From contig NZ_JADPJL010000035.1 in the NCBI RefSeq assembly GCF_023073415.1, positions 1 to 64,000 of the forward strand: 64,000 bases of DNA, written 5' to 3'. The position numbers were made by a program, and so were the translations under genes. The number at the start of each line of letters is the position of its first letter. The stretch's first letter is position 1. The stretch is from Bradyrhizobium sp. 190. GTDB lineage: Bacteria > Pseudomonadota > Alphaproteobacteria > Rhizobiales > Xanthobacteraceae. This document shows positions 1 through 6,725 of the stretch, piece after piece. Below the pieces are notes generated by a model. It did no database searches. It worked only from the letters and a program-made list of their open reading frames with translations, and was not told where the DNA came from.

Positions 1-382
1 GCGGAGGTGGCGGAGGCGCAGCGATGGGCTGGCTTCTCGATGCGGCCGTCGTGTAAACGGCCGGCGGCGGCGCGGCAACAATGGTCTTGGCTGGCACCGT
101 GGTCGCCGGCGGTGCCGGCGGCGAAACCGTCTGTGGCGCGGGTGGCGCTGATGGCGCAGGCTTTGCCGGCACTGCCACGTCGCGATCACCGTCATAGCGA
201 TCACGCTTGCGGCGCCAATCGAGGCTTCTGGAGATCGACATTCTGGCACACGACACCGAATGGCAATGCCTGGAGGATTCGATGTGCACCCGGTGGCTAC
301 CGACGCTGAATGAAATCGACCTGCCGGCATGGGCCGATGAATTGAGCGCTATCAGCACGGCGAGAAAACAAAATCGTTTCAT
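1..382 (-). CDS. Exported Pro/Ala-rich protein, 3' end beyond window (partial)
   Basis: The minus strand is open from an ATG at 382 to the window edge (127 codons seen), preceded by a GGGAGG ribosome site. The product starts with a signal peptide (MKRFCFLAVLIALNSSAHA), then a short domain with RVHIESSRHCHSVSC, then a Pro/Ala-rich linker from about residue 70. The N-terminal domain matches the divergent neighbour at 577 position by position (AG..I.......RV.IE..R.C...SC), so the two are paralogues sharing one intergenic regulatory region. By analogy the missing C-terminus may carry a DUF2147-like domain, but that is inference. The protein is presumably periplasmic, with the two Cys of CHSVSC possibly forming a disulfide. 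Function unknown. Confidence 0.75.
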   Translation of the reverse strand, partial: MKRFCFLAVLIALNSSAHAGRSISFSVGSHRVHIESSRHCHSVSCARMSISRSLDWRRKRDRYDGDRDVAVPAKPAPSAPPAPQTVSPPAPPATTVPAKTIVAAPPPAVYTTAASRSQPIAAPPPPP

Positions 383-435
383 CGAAGCCTCCCGCGGGTG
401 ATGCGGAAAGCTAATCGCGGGGAACCTCGACTGGA

Positions 436-451
436 TGTGATTTGAATCACC
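436..451. promoter_or_regulatory. CRP-like palindrome, site 1
   Basis: TGTGATTTGAATCACC fits the CRP consensus TGTGA-N6-TCACA at 9 of 10 positions. It lies between the two divergent paralogues. On the minus strand a weak -10-like hexamer (TTAGCT, 414-409) starts about 29.5 bp from the site centre, so the site would sit near -41.5 for the leftward gene. Which CRP/FNR-family regulator binds is unknown. Confidence 0.55.
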
Positions 452-483
452 GATTTGCGCCGTTGCGACGCTTGCAGGCGCCG

Positions 484-499
484 CGTGATCTACATCACA
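484..499. promoter_or_regulatory. CRP-like palindrome, site 2
   Basis: CGTGATCTACATCACA matches TGTGA-N6-TCACA at 9 of 10 positions and lies 48 bp (centre to centre) from site 1. A TAGGGT hexamer at 522-527 starts 30.5 bp downstream of its centre, placing the site near -42 for the rightward gene at 577, a typical class II activator position. Confidence 0.55.
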
Positions 500-576
500 G
501 AACGTACCCTCGCCTCCCGCATAGGGTCCGCCAACGTTCACCGCCGCCCGTTCACAAAGCCGCTCAGGAGGCTGTC

Positions 577-1317
577 ATGAAGAAGCTCTACATCTTCGCC
601 GCATTGTTGATGGCCACGACCTCGGCGCATGCCGGCGGGATTACCCTCCAGATCAACGGCGAGCGCGTTCGTGTTGAGGCGCCGCGCAACTGCAACGCCA
701 TTTCCTGCATCAAGGTCACCGCGCCCGGCTATAACGGCACGCTCGGCAATATCGATCTCAAGGGCATGGGCTCCAAGAGCAAGGACGATGACGTCGCCGA
801 CACCGCGCCGGCACCGCCCGCTCCGGCTCCGGCGCAGGCCACCGCGCCGCAGCCCCCTGCTCCCGCCGCAACAGCGGTGACACCCGCCCCCGCCCAGACG
901 ACCGTCGCAGCCGCGACGCCGGCACGGACCGAAGTTGCGCCGCCTGCTCCGCCTCCGCCGCCCGCGCCGGTCGCAGCCGCGCCTGCGCCCGCGCCGCAAC
1001 CGGCTCCGATGGCCGCAGCCGCCGCGTCCGATCCGAACTCGCCGATCGGCATCTGGGCGACGGAAGAGAACAAGGGCAACGTTCGCGTCGAGGAATGCGG
1101 CGCCAATCTGTGCGGTTATTCCGTCAACACCGGCGAACGGATCCTGATCAACATGAAGCCGCAGGGCAGCAAGTGGACCGGCCGGATTCATGATCCCAGC
1201 AGCGGCCGCAACTACGACTCGACGATTGCGCTGAAGGGCGCCAGCACGCTCAAGGTCCAGGGCTGCGCCTTCGGCGGCATGTTCTGCGGCGGCCAGACCT
1301 GGAAGCGCGTGAGCTGA
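577..1317 (+). CDS. Exported protein with C-terminal DUF2147-like domain
   Basis: The 246-residue product has a signal peptide cleaved after about residue 19 (AHA). Next comes a small N-terminal domain with RVRVEAPRNCNAISC (residues 30-44), a long Pro/Ala/Thr linker (about 77-150), and a C-terminal domain (152-246) opening with PIGIWATEE and ending TWKRV, which resembles DUF2147. Several Cys in the C-terminal domain (ECGANLCG, GCAFGGMFCGG) suggest disulfides in the periplasm. I chose the ATG at 577 rather than the longer upstream frame because it has a CAGGAGG ribosome site and begins the signal peptide. The divergent gene at 382 shares the signal peptide and N-terminal domain. Two CRP-like sites lie upstream and a strong terminator downstream, so it is probably monocistronic. 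Function unknown. Confidence 0.85.
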   Translation: MKKLYIFAALLMATTSAHAGGITLQINGERVRVEAPRNCNAISCIKVTAPGYNGTLGNIDLKGMGSKSKDDDVADTAPAPPAPAPAQATAPQPPAPAATAVTPAPAQTTVAAATPARTEVAPPAPPPPPAPVAAAPAPAPQPAPMAAAAASDPNSPIGIWATEENKGNVRVEECGANLCGYSVNTGERILINMKPQGSKWTGRIHDPSSGRNYDSTIALKGASTLKVQGCAFGGMFCGGQTWKRVS

Positions 1318-1339
1318 CTACTTTCTCCCCGAGACTTGA

Positions 1340-1370
1340 GGCCCTGTGGTTCGCCACAGGGCCTTCTTTA
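1340..1370 (+). terminator. Rho-independent terminator
   Basis: Perfect 10-bp stem GGCCCTGTGG / CCACAGGGCC with a TTCG tetraloop, followed by TTCTTTA, 23 bp after the stop codon at 1317. A near copy of this hairpin recurs at 4020. Confidence 0.85.
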
Positions 1371-1399
1371 TGCGCATCGTCAAATTGCGCCGGGTACCG

Positions 1400-1852
1400 T
1401 CACTTCGTACGATTAAAAACCACGTCGAACTTTTGCTTTACGACAACTTGGTCGTAGACGCCTCTCAGACTGTCGCTCGCGGCATCATATTTGAGTGTGT
1501 AAGTTGAGCCGCCGTAACCGCCAGCGCGCAATTCAAAGAATAGCTTGAGCGCGTTTCCGTCGCGGGTAACTTCTGCGGTGTGAAAGGGTAGCGGCCTCGG
1601 ATTGGCATAACTGGCGTCAAGCTTGCCGTTTTCATCAACAGCACTGATGTTGATTACGTATGGGCCTTCGGTTCGTGCCCACCGGCCAACTAGCACGCCA
1701 AATGCCAGTACTGCCGAGCCAGTGGGCGCAACTGGTGATGTCTGCGCCAGCGCACCGCTGCCGAACACCGCAACCATGCCAGCAAGTGCGATCAGGACAT
1801 TTCTAATGGCGGCGCTTCGCTTCTCTTTCGTCGATTTGGTGCACTTCATCAT
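1400..1852 (-). CDS. Exported hypothetical protein, lipocalin-like
   Basis: About 150 residues. I chose the start at 1852 (Met-Met-Lys) because a TGGGAGCC ribosome site precedes it and a Lys/Arg-rich n-region plus hydrophobic core (NVLIALAGMVAVFGSGALAQ) follow, giving a signal peptide; the longer upstream reading begins in unlikely sequence. The mature part opens with LVGRWARTEGPYVINI and runs through alternating strands (KLFFELRAGGYGGSTYTLKY) to FDVVFNR, a small beta-barrel or lipocalin-like pattern of the kind that starts with a G-x-W motif. The neighbour at 1984-2418, also minus, is another small exported protein. Function not recognised. Confidence 0.7.
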   Translation of the reverse strand: MMKCTKSTKEKRSAAIRNVLIALAGMVAVFGSGALAQTSPVAPTGSAVLAFGVLVGRWARTEGPYVINISAVDENGKLDASYANPRPLPFHTAEVTRDGNALKLFFELRAGGYGGSTYTLKYDAASDSLRGVYDQVVVKQKFDVVFNRTK

Positions 1853-1983
1853 TGCGGCTCCCAAACGTGATGCAAGGAGTTGCCGGGCGCACCGGCAAAA
1901 AAACTCAGCGCCGCTGAATGTTCCAGCCCGCCACAGCACATGAAGTTTGCAGAGGTTCGGACTCCAGTCGGCGGACCTGCTTC

Positions 1984-2418
1984 TTATCGCATTGTGATGG
2001 TCACCCCGCCCACGGCAGCCGACACCTCAGCACCGACCCGGGCACCACTGAGCTGCAGGATGACGCCGTTGGCGTTCTGTAATTGCACGCCCCCTGCTCC
2101 GGCGGCGATCGCACCGCCTGCGCCGGCGACGGCATAGCTGCCTGCGAGATCGCCGGCGCGCCGCAAGTTCAGTGCCCTGCCTACGAACTTACTGGTGGAG
2201 GCGCCGATCTGAAGGCCCAAGCTCATGCCCGAAACCGTGAAGGGATACTTCTTGCCCCGAAAGGTAAGCACACCCTGGCCGCCGCCGACATCGACGATAA
2301 AACCTCCCTTGGTAAACACGACGCTCACTGTGCCGGTTTCAGCGAAGCATGCCCTCGTAAAACCCATGAGCAGCAATAGGGCGACGAAAGCGACTTGAGC
2401 CATCCGGTGAATTTTCAT
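1984..2418 (-). CDS. Exported protein resembling DUF1134/EipA-type proteins
   Basis: 144 residues with a signal peptide (hydrophobic 8-20, cleavage after CFA). The mature domain has VDVGGGQGVLTFRGKKYPF, then SGMSLGLQIGAS, AGDLAGSYAVAG and NANGVILQLSG. This is the order seen in the small periplasmic proteins of the DUF1134/EipA type known from alphaproteobacteria; I propose that relation from memory with moderate confidence. The ATG at 2418 has a GAGGGC ribosome site. A perfect 24-bp palindrome lies 131 bp upstream and may belong to its promoter. Likely envelope-associated, biochemical role unknown. Confidence 0.7.
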   Translation of the reverse strand: MKIHRMAQVAFVALLLLMGFTRACFAETGTVSVVFTKGGFIVDVGGGQGVLTFRGKKYPFTVSGMSLGLQIGASTSKFVGRALNLRRAGDLAGSYAVAGAGGAIAAGAGGVQLQNANGVILQLSGARVGAEVSAAVGGVTITMR

Positions 2419-2548
2419 AATGCCCTCGCAATGTCTGGTCCCAGTTTCCCAGCTTCTGACGCTCCGCCAGTTCAGCTGCGCGCCCCTGCGTTTGGATCCG
2501 TAAAATCCACCGCATTTTTGCGACAGTAGTGGAGCATGCGTCGGGTTC

Positions 2549-2572
2549 GATATTGGACCACGGTCCAATATC
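2549..2572. promoter_or_regulatory. Perfect 24-bp palindrome, candidate operator
   Basis: Arms GATATTGGACC and GGTCCAATATC are exact reverse complements separated by AC. There is no T-tract, so a terminator is unlikely. It lies 131 bp upstream of the minus-strand gene starting at 2418. Regulator unknown. Confidence 0.4.
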
Positions 2573-2681
2573 CTGTGAGAGGCTTCCCCCCGTAGCGTGC
2601 TCTCGCCTGGGAAGCACAAACTGAAGACCGAACACGGACCACCGACGGTACGCCGCATCGCGCAAATGAGGCTAGCCCGAT

Positions 2682-2780
2682 AGCGGACTACTTCCGCATG
2701 TCCGTTTGGTGTTGCCGGTCAAAAGCGGACTCAGAGAGGTCCAGTTGGGATGTCTGCTTTACCATCGACAGCAGATATTG
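2682..2780. repeat. Degenerate dispersed repeat (AGCGGAC / TCCGTTT words)
   Basis: Contains AGCGGAC, ATGTCCGTTTGG, AAAAGCGGAC and ATGTCTGCTTTACC in alternating orientation. A related fragment (GATGTCCGGTTTGGGTTGCC) occurs at about 3900, so related sequence flanks the gene at 3022-3825. Confidence 0.4.
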
Positions 2781-3021
2781 CTTGCCCCACCCGCGATTTC
2801 CGAGAGGTGCCAGACTCGGAAGTTCCCGATTTGTGCGGCACTATTGATTGCTCCCCACTTGCGAAAGCCGCCTGGGAGCCGGCGTTACCTCCCTTCAGCT
2901 CGGGGGCAGATACGACGGCAAAACCAACCAGGAGCGGCCAATTGCCGAAATCATCGCCCGAGGTAAAATCCATCGATTGCACCGAGACCGCTGGCGACGG
3001 CTTTGCGCGAAGGATGATCCG

Positions 3022-3825
3022 ATGGAGTCCAGCCTTGCAGATCTTTCGACGATACTAGACCGCATTCTTGATACGGCGGCGGACAATCTCAGGATCGCAA
3101 AGATTCTGATTCAGATGGGTCTCGATCCGAACAACATCACCTACGACGCACTATTCAACCGGCTGCTGGAAATTGTGCTGGCCAATATCACGCTTGCCAA
3201 CATGTTCGCTCTGGTTGGCGCCATCTTTCTTGTCGCTACCTTGCTGATGCATACAATAGTGCCGCTGCGCGTCGCGAACATGGTCGGCTGTATGTTCTTC
3301 GTCGCCTATGGCGCGCTCTCGGGAAATGTCGGGGCTTTCATCCTCTATCTGTTGTTGCTGCCGATCAATGCAATCCGCCTCCGTCAAATGCTCAACCTGA
3401 TCAAAAGGGCACGTATCGCGACGGAGGGCGACACCTCATTGGAATGGCTCAAACCTTTCATGACCGAGCGCAGATATCGCCGGGGAGATAAATTGTTCAA
3501 GAAGGATGACGCAGCTTCCGAAATGTTTCTAACGGTCACAGGAAGGTTTTTGGTAAAGGAAATCGACGTCGAGCTTCCGCCGGGACGTCTCATGGGCGAA
3601 CTCGGTTTCCTTACTCCCAGTCAGCGCAGAACCGCGACCGTCGAATGCATCGAAGACGGGCAGGTGATGACTATAACTTATGAAAAGCTGCTCGAGATTT
3701 ATTTTCAGAATCCACAATTCGGCTATTACTTTCTTGTGCTGACCAGCCAGCGCTTGCTCGAGAACATATCGCGGCTGGATGGAATTATCGCACAAGAAAG
3801 AGCCGCGCGGCAAAGGATGACATAA
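3022..3825 (+). CDS. Popeye-like membrane protein with cyclic nucleotide-binding domain
   Basis: 267 residues. Three hydrophobic segments (about 55-76, 84-98, 101-118) are followed by a cytoplasmic cNMP-binding-type domain (about 145-230) with RRGDKLFKKDD, GRLMGELGFL and RRTATVECIEDG, the phosphate-binding-cassette-like region. This 3-TM plus CNB architecture is that of bacterial Popeye/BVES-like proteins. A helical tail (SQRLLENISRLDGIIAQE) follows and may oligomerise. I chose ATG 3022 because it has an AAGGAT ribosome site; the upstream extension lies in repeat sequence. Base composition looks more AT-rich than the neighbours, hinting at separate origin. No DNA-binding helix-turn-helix is present, so it is not a CRP-type regulator. 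The ligand is not predictable. Confidence 0.75.
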   Translation: MESSLADLSTILDRILDTAADNLRIAKILIQMGLDPNNITYDALFNRLLEIVLANITLANMFALVGAIFLVATLLMHTIVPLRVANMVGCMFFVAYGALSGNVGAFILYLLLLPINAIRLRQMLNLIKRARIATEGDTSLEWLKPFMTERRYRRGDKLFKKDDAASEMFLTVTGRFLVKEIDVELPPGRLMGELGFLTPSQRRTATVECIEDGQVMTITYEKLLEIYFQNPQFGYYFLVLTSQRLLENISRLDGIIAQERAARQRMT

Positions 3826-4019
3826 CTTACCCTTGGCTCTGATGCCCCCGCACTTTAGGGAACAGGCCGCCCCGACGCAGTGTGGGTCTCGCGAGGCAAC
3901 GATGTCCGGTTTGGGTTGCCGGCTCAACCGGTCGACGCAAAACAAGCGGTGCCGTCGGCTCGCAACGCGGCACACAAGCTCGCCGCCAATTACCTTGCGT
4001 TTGTCCAGCTTGCGTCGGT

Positions 4020-4037
4020 CCTGTGGTTCGCCACAGG
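4020..4037. terminator. Degenerate copy of the 1340 hairpin
   Basis: CCTGTGG-TTCG-CCACAGG, followed by GCCTCCTCTATGC, closely matches the terminator at 1340-1376 (GCCTTCTTTATGC). It sits 30 bp beyond the 3' end of the minus-strand gene at 4067, but the T-run is poor. It may be a copied or residual terminator. Confidence 0.4.
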
Positions 4038-4066
4038 GCCTCCTCTATGCTTCGCCCGAAAACGCT

Positions 4067-4780
4067 TTAGCTTGCCGCCCGAAACTGAACCTCACCGTTG
4101 TTCAGGAAACATGTCTTGGTGAAGAGGCTCAGATCCAGCGGATTCGGCAACCTGACATCTTCCAGATCGGGGCATGGTTTCTTCAACGGATCGTACGACC
4201 GATCGATCTGGGAGATAAAAACGAAGATCAGCCCGCGATCGCGCGCGAACGACTGCAGGGTGCGAACCTGAACCATCAATTCCGGATTCTCACGCTTCTG
4301 GTCGAGCAGTTGCAGATAGTCCACGACCACCAGGGTGCCGCGAGGCGCGCCTGCCAGCCGCTTGACGATGTAGTCCGAACTCATCTCGTCGGAGCTGTCG
4401 AATTCAAACAGGCCGGCAAAATCCTCCCGCGCCACGCCGATGGCCCGGAAACGATCCAGCATGTCCTTTTCCGTGTACTCTAGCGTGAAGAACACGCCTC
4501 GACTGCCGGACTTCATGGCCTGCACGGCGAGTTCGAGGCTCATCAGGGTTTTGCCCTGGCCCGGGCGTGCACCCACCAGCACCAGGTCGCCGGGAGCCAG
4601 CCGCGCAAACAGTTTTTCGGCGGGCGCGGTTGCCGTCATTTTAGCCGCGAGCAAACTCCAGGCGCTATAACCCTGTTGCCTGGCAATGCGGTCGAGCGCC
4701 TCGTGCAGCGGGATAATTTCTGCACGGGATAGAAGTTTGGCCTTACGCTTCAAGTGATAAAGGGGCGCAGACAGCTTCAT
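4067..4780 (-). CDS. Stand-alone DnaB/RecA-fold ATPase
   Basis: 237 residues. After a basic N-terminal segment with a short helical motif (LHEALDRIARQQGYSAWSLL, 25-44) comes a RecA-type core: Walker A GARPGQGKT (70-78), Walker B LVVVDYLQLL (150-159), and FVFISQ (187-191), equivalent to DnaB motif H3/H4. The DnaB N-terminal helicase domain and primase-binding region are absent, and the whole protein is about half the length of a replicative DnaB. Start 4780 has AGGAGG seven bases upstream. It may be a KaiC/DnaB-like DNA-binding ATPase; whether it unwinds DNA cannot be told. No phage genes or replication origin lie next to it. Confidence 0.75.
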   Translation of the reverse strand: MKLSAPLYHLKRKAKLLSRAEIIPLHEALDRIARQQGYSAWSLLAAKMTATAPAEKLFARLAPGDLVLVGARPGQGKTLMSLELAVQAMKSGSRGVFFTLEYTEKDMLDRFRAIGVAREDFAGLFEFDSSDEMSSDYIVKRLAGAPRGTLVVVDYLQLLDQKRENPELMVQVRTLQSFARDRGLIFVFISQIDRSYDPLKKPCPDLEDVRLPNPLDLSLFTKTCFLNNGEVQFRAAS

Positions 4781-5100
4781 CGAAGAACCTCCTATTGCGA
4801 GCAATGATCACAACCCCTCCTTATGCTTGGTGCTCGAACAGTTGGTTCGATGGTCGAAATGGCCCCGCATGAACGATGCTTTCCCGACGGAGGGGGGAGG
4901 CATGGGCCGCGCCAGAATCAGATTATAGCCGATCCGTGCCGAAGGGACATTGCCAACCTTGGGCGAGATTGCGGAAAAGTAGTGGAAACGGCGCGATACC
5001 CGGCGGCCATCTGAGGGATCATGCTCCAGCAACGAAACAATTCTTCTGCGACGCGGCAAGCCACCGCCAAAGGAATTGCGCTAGCGGTTTCCACTTGCGT
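4781..5100. other. Intergenic region, nothing recognised
   Basis: About 320 bp between the ATPase start and the inverted repeat at 5101. Short frames on both strands lack ribosome sites and recognisable motifs. It presumably holds the promoter of the minus-strand ATPase gene. Confidence 0.4.
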
Positions 5101-5223
5101 GCCCCGGACGCGGTGCGCCACGAAGTGGTGCGCCGCAGAGCCGGGGCCCACTATCCGCCCCGCGATTTGGGTCCCGGTTCTGCGACGCATCGCTGGCGCG
5201 CTGCATCGCGCCCGGGACACGAG
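5101..5223. repeat. Long imperfect inverted repeat, family A copy 1
   Basis: Begins GCCCCGGACGCGGTGC and ends GCGCCCGGGACACGAG. Inner arms include GCGCCACGAAGTGGTGCGC and CCGCAGAGCCGGGGCC. A second copy in reverse orientation lies at 21286-21401. It abuts the 3' end of the Nudix gene. Confidence 0.8.
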
Positions 5224-5739
5224 CTAGCGAAAAAGTCGAAGCAGGTTTTGAAGAAAGCCTTCGCGGTCCGTCTTGTGCTCTTGCAACGCAGGCTGTGCCG
5301 CTTGCGGCAACACCACGCTTCCGACACCGTTCGCCGCGGCCAGTGCGATCGGGCCGACATGTTGCAGAAACGCGCGCTCGTAGCCGCGCGACAGCCGTTC
5401 GACGGCCTCCCCCAGCGGCAGCCAGTCCACCGCCTTTACATCGCGCATCAATTCCCGCACCGGCGTGTGGCCGGCTTCCATGCGCCAGTAGTGCACGACC
5501 TTGGAACCGCCGCGAGACTCATAAACCAGCGTGCCCAAAAATTCGTGGACGGCAACATCGTGGCCGGTTTCTTCCATCACTTCGCGTTCGGCGGCGGCGC
5601 GCGGCGTCTCGCCGTCGTCGAGCTTGCCCTTGGGCAAAACCCATTCGTTGCGCTTGCGCAGGCGCACGACGGCGACCAGCGGCGTTTGCCCCTGCCGCAA
5701 CACAATGCCTCCCGCCGCCATCACAGGCGTTCGCGCCAT
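5224..5739 (-). CDS. Nudix hydrolase
   Basis: 171 residues with a full Nudix box at residues 38-60 (G-x5-E-x7-REV-x-EE-x-G: GKLDDGE ... REVMEETGH). The catalytic Glu pair and the Gly residues are intact, so it should cleave a nucleoside diphosphate linked to another moiety with Mg2+. The N-terminal VMAAGGIVLRQG strand and RNEWVLPKGK are typical of the diadenosine-polyphosphate/general NUDIX subgroup, but the substrate cannot be fixed. A GGGAAGAGAG ribosome site precedes the ATG. It lies 80 bp downstream of psd on the same strand and could share its transcript. The C-terminal 40 residues are unremarkable. Confidence 0.85.
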   Translation of the reverse strand: MARTPVMAAGGIVLRQGQTPLVAVVRLRKRNEWVLPKGKLDDGETPRAAAEREVMEETGHDVAVHEFLGTLVYESRGGSKVVHYWRMEAGHTPVRELMRDVKAVDWLPLGEAVERLSRGYERAFLQHVGPIALAAANGVGSVVLPQAAQPALQEHKTDREGFLQNLLRLFR

Positions 5740-5819
5740 CTCTCTCTTCCCGCGTTATCGCACCTAGCGAATCCAGTGCGAGCGCGAGCATATAGAGGGA
5801 TGGGCGCGGAGAATCGAGC

Positions 5820-6725
5820 CTAAATCTGCGGTTTCCGCAACAACGGCTCGCCGGCGCGAATGCGTGCTCCCTCCACGACACCGTCGGCGAATTCGAAACT
5901 CTCCGGCGCCAGCACGATGATGGTCGAGCCGTGCTCGAACCAGCCGAGTTCGTCGCCTTTCTTGACCCGCGCAAAGCAGGCGAAGTCCACCGGTCCCCTG
6001 CTCTGCGCGTTGAGCGTGACATCGAGGAAATGCAGGCGGATGCTGGCGACAAGAATGGCGGCGACCGGCACCAGCGTCAGCGCCTCGCCGGTCGAAAGCC
6101 GCGTGCGCAGCACCGCGCGCTCGTTCTTGCAGAACAAACGCTCCACCCGCTTCAGCGCGATCGGATTGACGTTCCAGACATCGCCATGGATGAACGTCAC
6201 CCTCTTGATCGTGGCGTCATAGGGCGCGTGGAAGCGATGATACATGCTCGACGTCAGCCGCAGCGTGAGGAAGCGGCCGTTGCGGTGCTGCTCGACCAGC
6301 GCGGGATCGCCGAGCAGATCGAGCAGCGAGTAAGGCGCGCCCTTGATCTGGAACAGTTCGGTATCGGCGATCTTGCCGAACGCACCAATGATCCCATCGG
6401 AGGGGCTGGCCACGACGGCCGGATCGGGATCGACTGGGCGCAGGCCGGGCCGCAGCTCACGAGTAAAACAATCGTGCAGGCTTTTGAATTCGGTCTTTTT
6501 CGCCTCCGACAGATCGAGATCGGAAAACAGCCGCCAGCAGGCGATCGAGGCATCGCGCACAAACGGGTTCTCGATCTTGCTGAACCAGCCCATGAAGCGC
6601 GTCAGCGCCGCCCGCGGGATGCGGTTGGTCAGGAGGAAATTCAGGTCCTCCTGTTGCGTGAAGCGGGCGATCAGGCCCCGGATTGTCATCAATCTGTCAG
6701 CAGGATTGGCTAGCGCTTCAGGCAT
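5820..6725 (-). CDS. psd: Phosphatidylserine decarboxylase proenzyme
   Basis: 301 residues. The C-terminal FEHGSTIIVL carries the G-S-T site at which the proenzyme cleaves itself and forms the pyruvoyl cofactor (the usual E. coli motif is LGST; here it is HGST). Upstream are the family signatures ASPSDGIIGAFGKI and SSMYHRFHAPYDATI. The product decarboxylates phosphatidylserine to phosphatidylethanolamine at the inner membrane. Its length is close to E. coli Psd (about 320) and longer than the about 230-residue Psd known from rhizobia, so it could be a second, non-canonical enzyme. ATG 6725 has a GGAAGGGA ribosome site. Its start codon overlaps that of the divergent aminotransferase on a CATG. 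A Pmt-type methyltransferase lies nearby. Confidence 0.85.
   Translation of the reverse strand: MPEALANPADRLMTIRGLIARFTQQEDLNFLLTNRIPRAALTRFMGWFSKIENPFVRDASIACWRLFSDLDLSEAKKTEFKSLHDCFTRELRPGLRPVDPDPAVVASPSDGIIGAFGKIADTELFQIKGAPYSLLDLLGDPALVEQHRNGRFLTLRLTSSMYHRFHAPYDATIKRVTFIHGDVWNVNPIALKRVERLFCKNERAVLRTRLSTGEALTLVPVAAILVASIRLHFLDVTLNAQSRGPVDFACFARVKKGDELGWFEHGSTIIVLAPESFEFADGVVEGARIRAGEPLLRKPQI

Larger units (their letters stand above)
2419..3021. other. Intergenic mosaic without convincing genes
   Basis: This 600-bp gap holds a perfect palindrome (2549-2572) and a stretch with alternating AGCGGAC / TCCGTTT / TGTCTGCTTT words (2682-2780). The short reading frames here begin MSALP..ADI, a pattern I recognise from spurious rhizobial ORF predictions over dispersed repeats. 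No frame has a ribosome site plus recognisable domain. Confidence 0.5.

Noticed and set aside
2750..3058. 102-codon frame starting MSALP
   Set aside because: Lies over a dispersed repeat and overlaps the better supported start at 3022.
5101..5223. CRISPR-like array
   Set aside because: Two arms only, no regular spacers and no cas genes; it is an inverted repeat with another copy at 21286. No CRISPR array was seen anywhere in the window.
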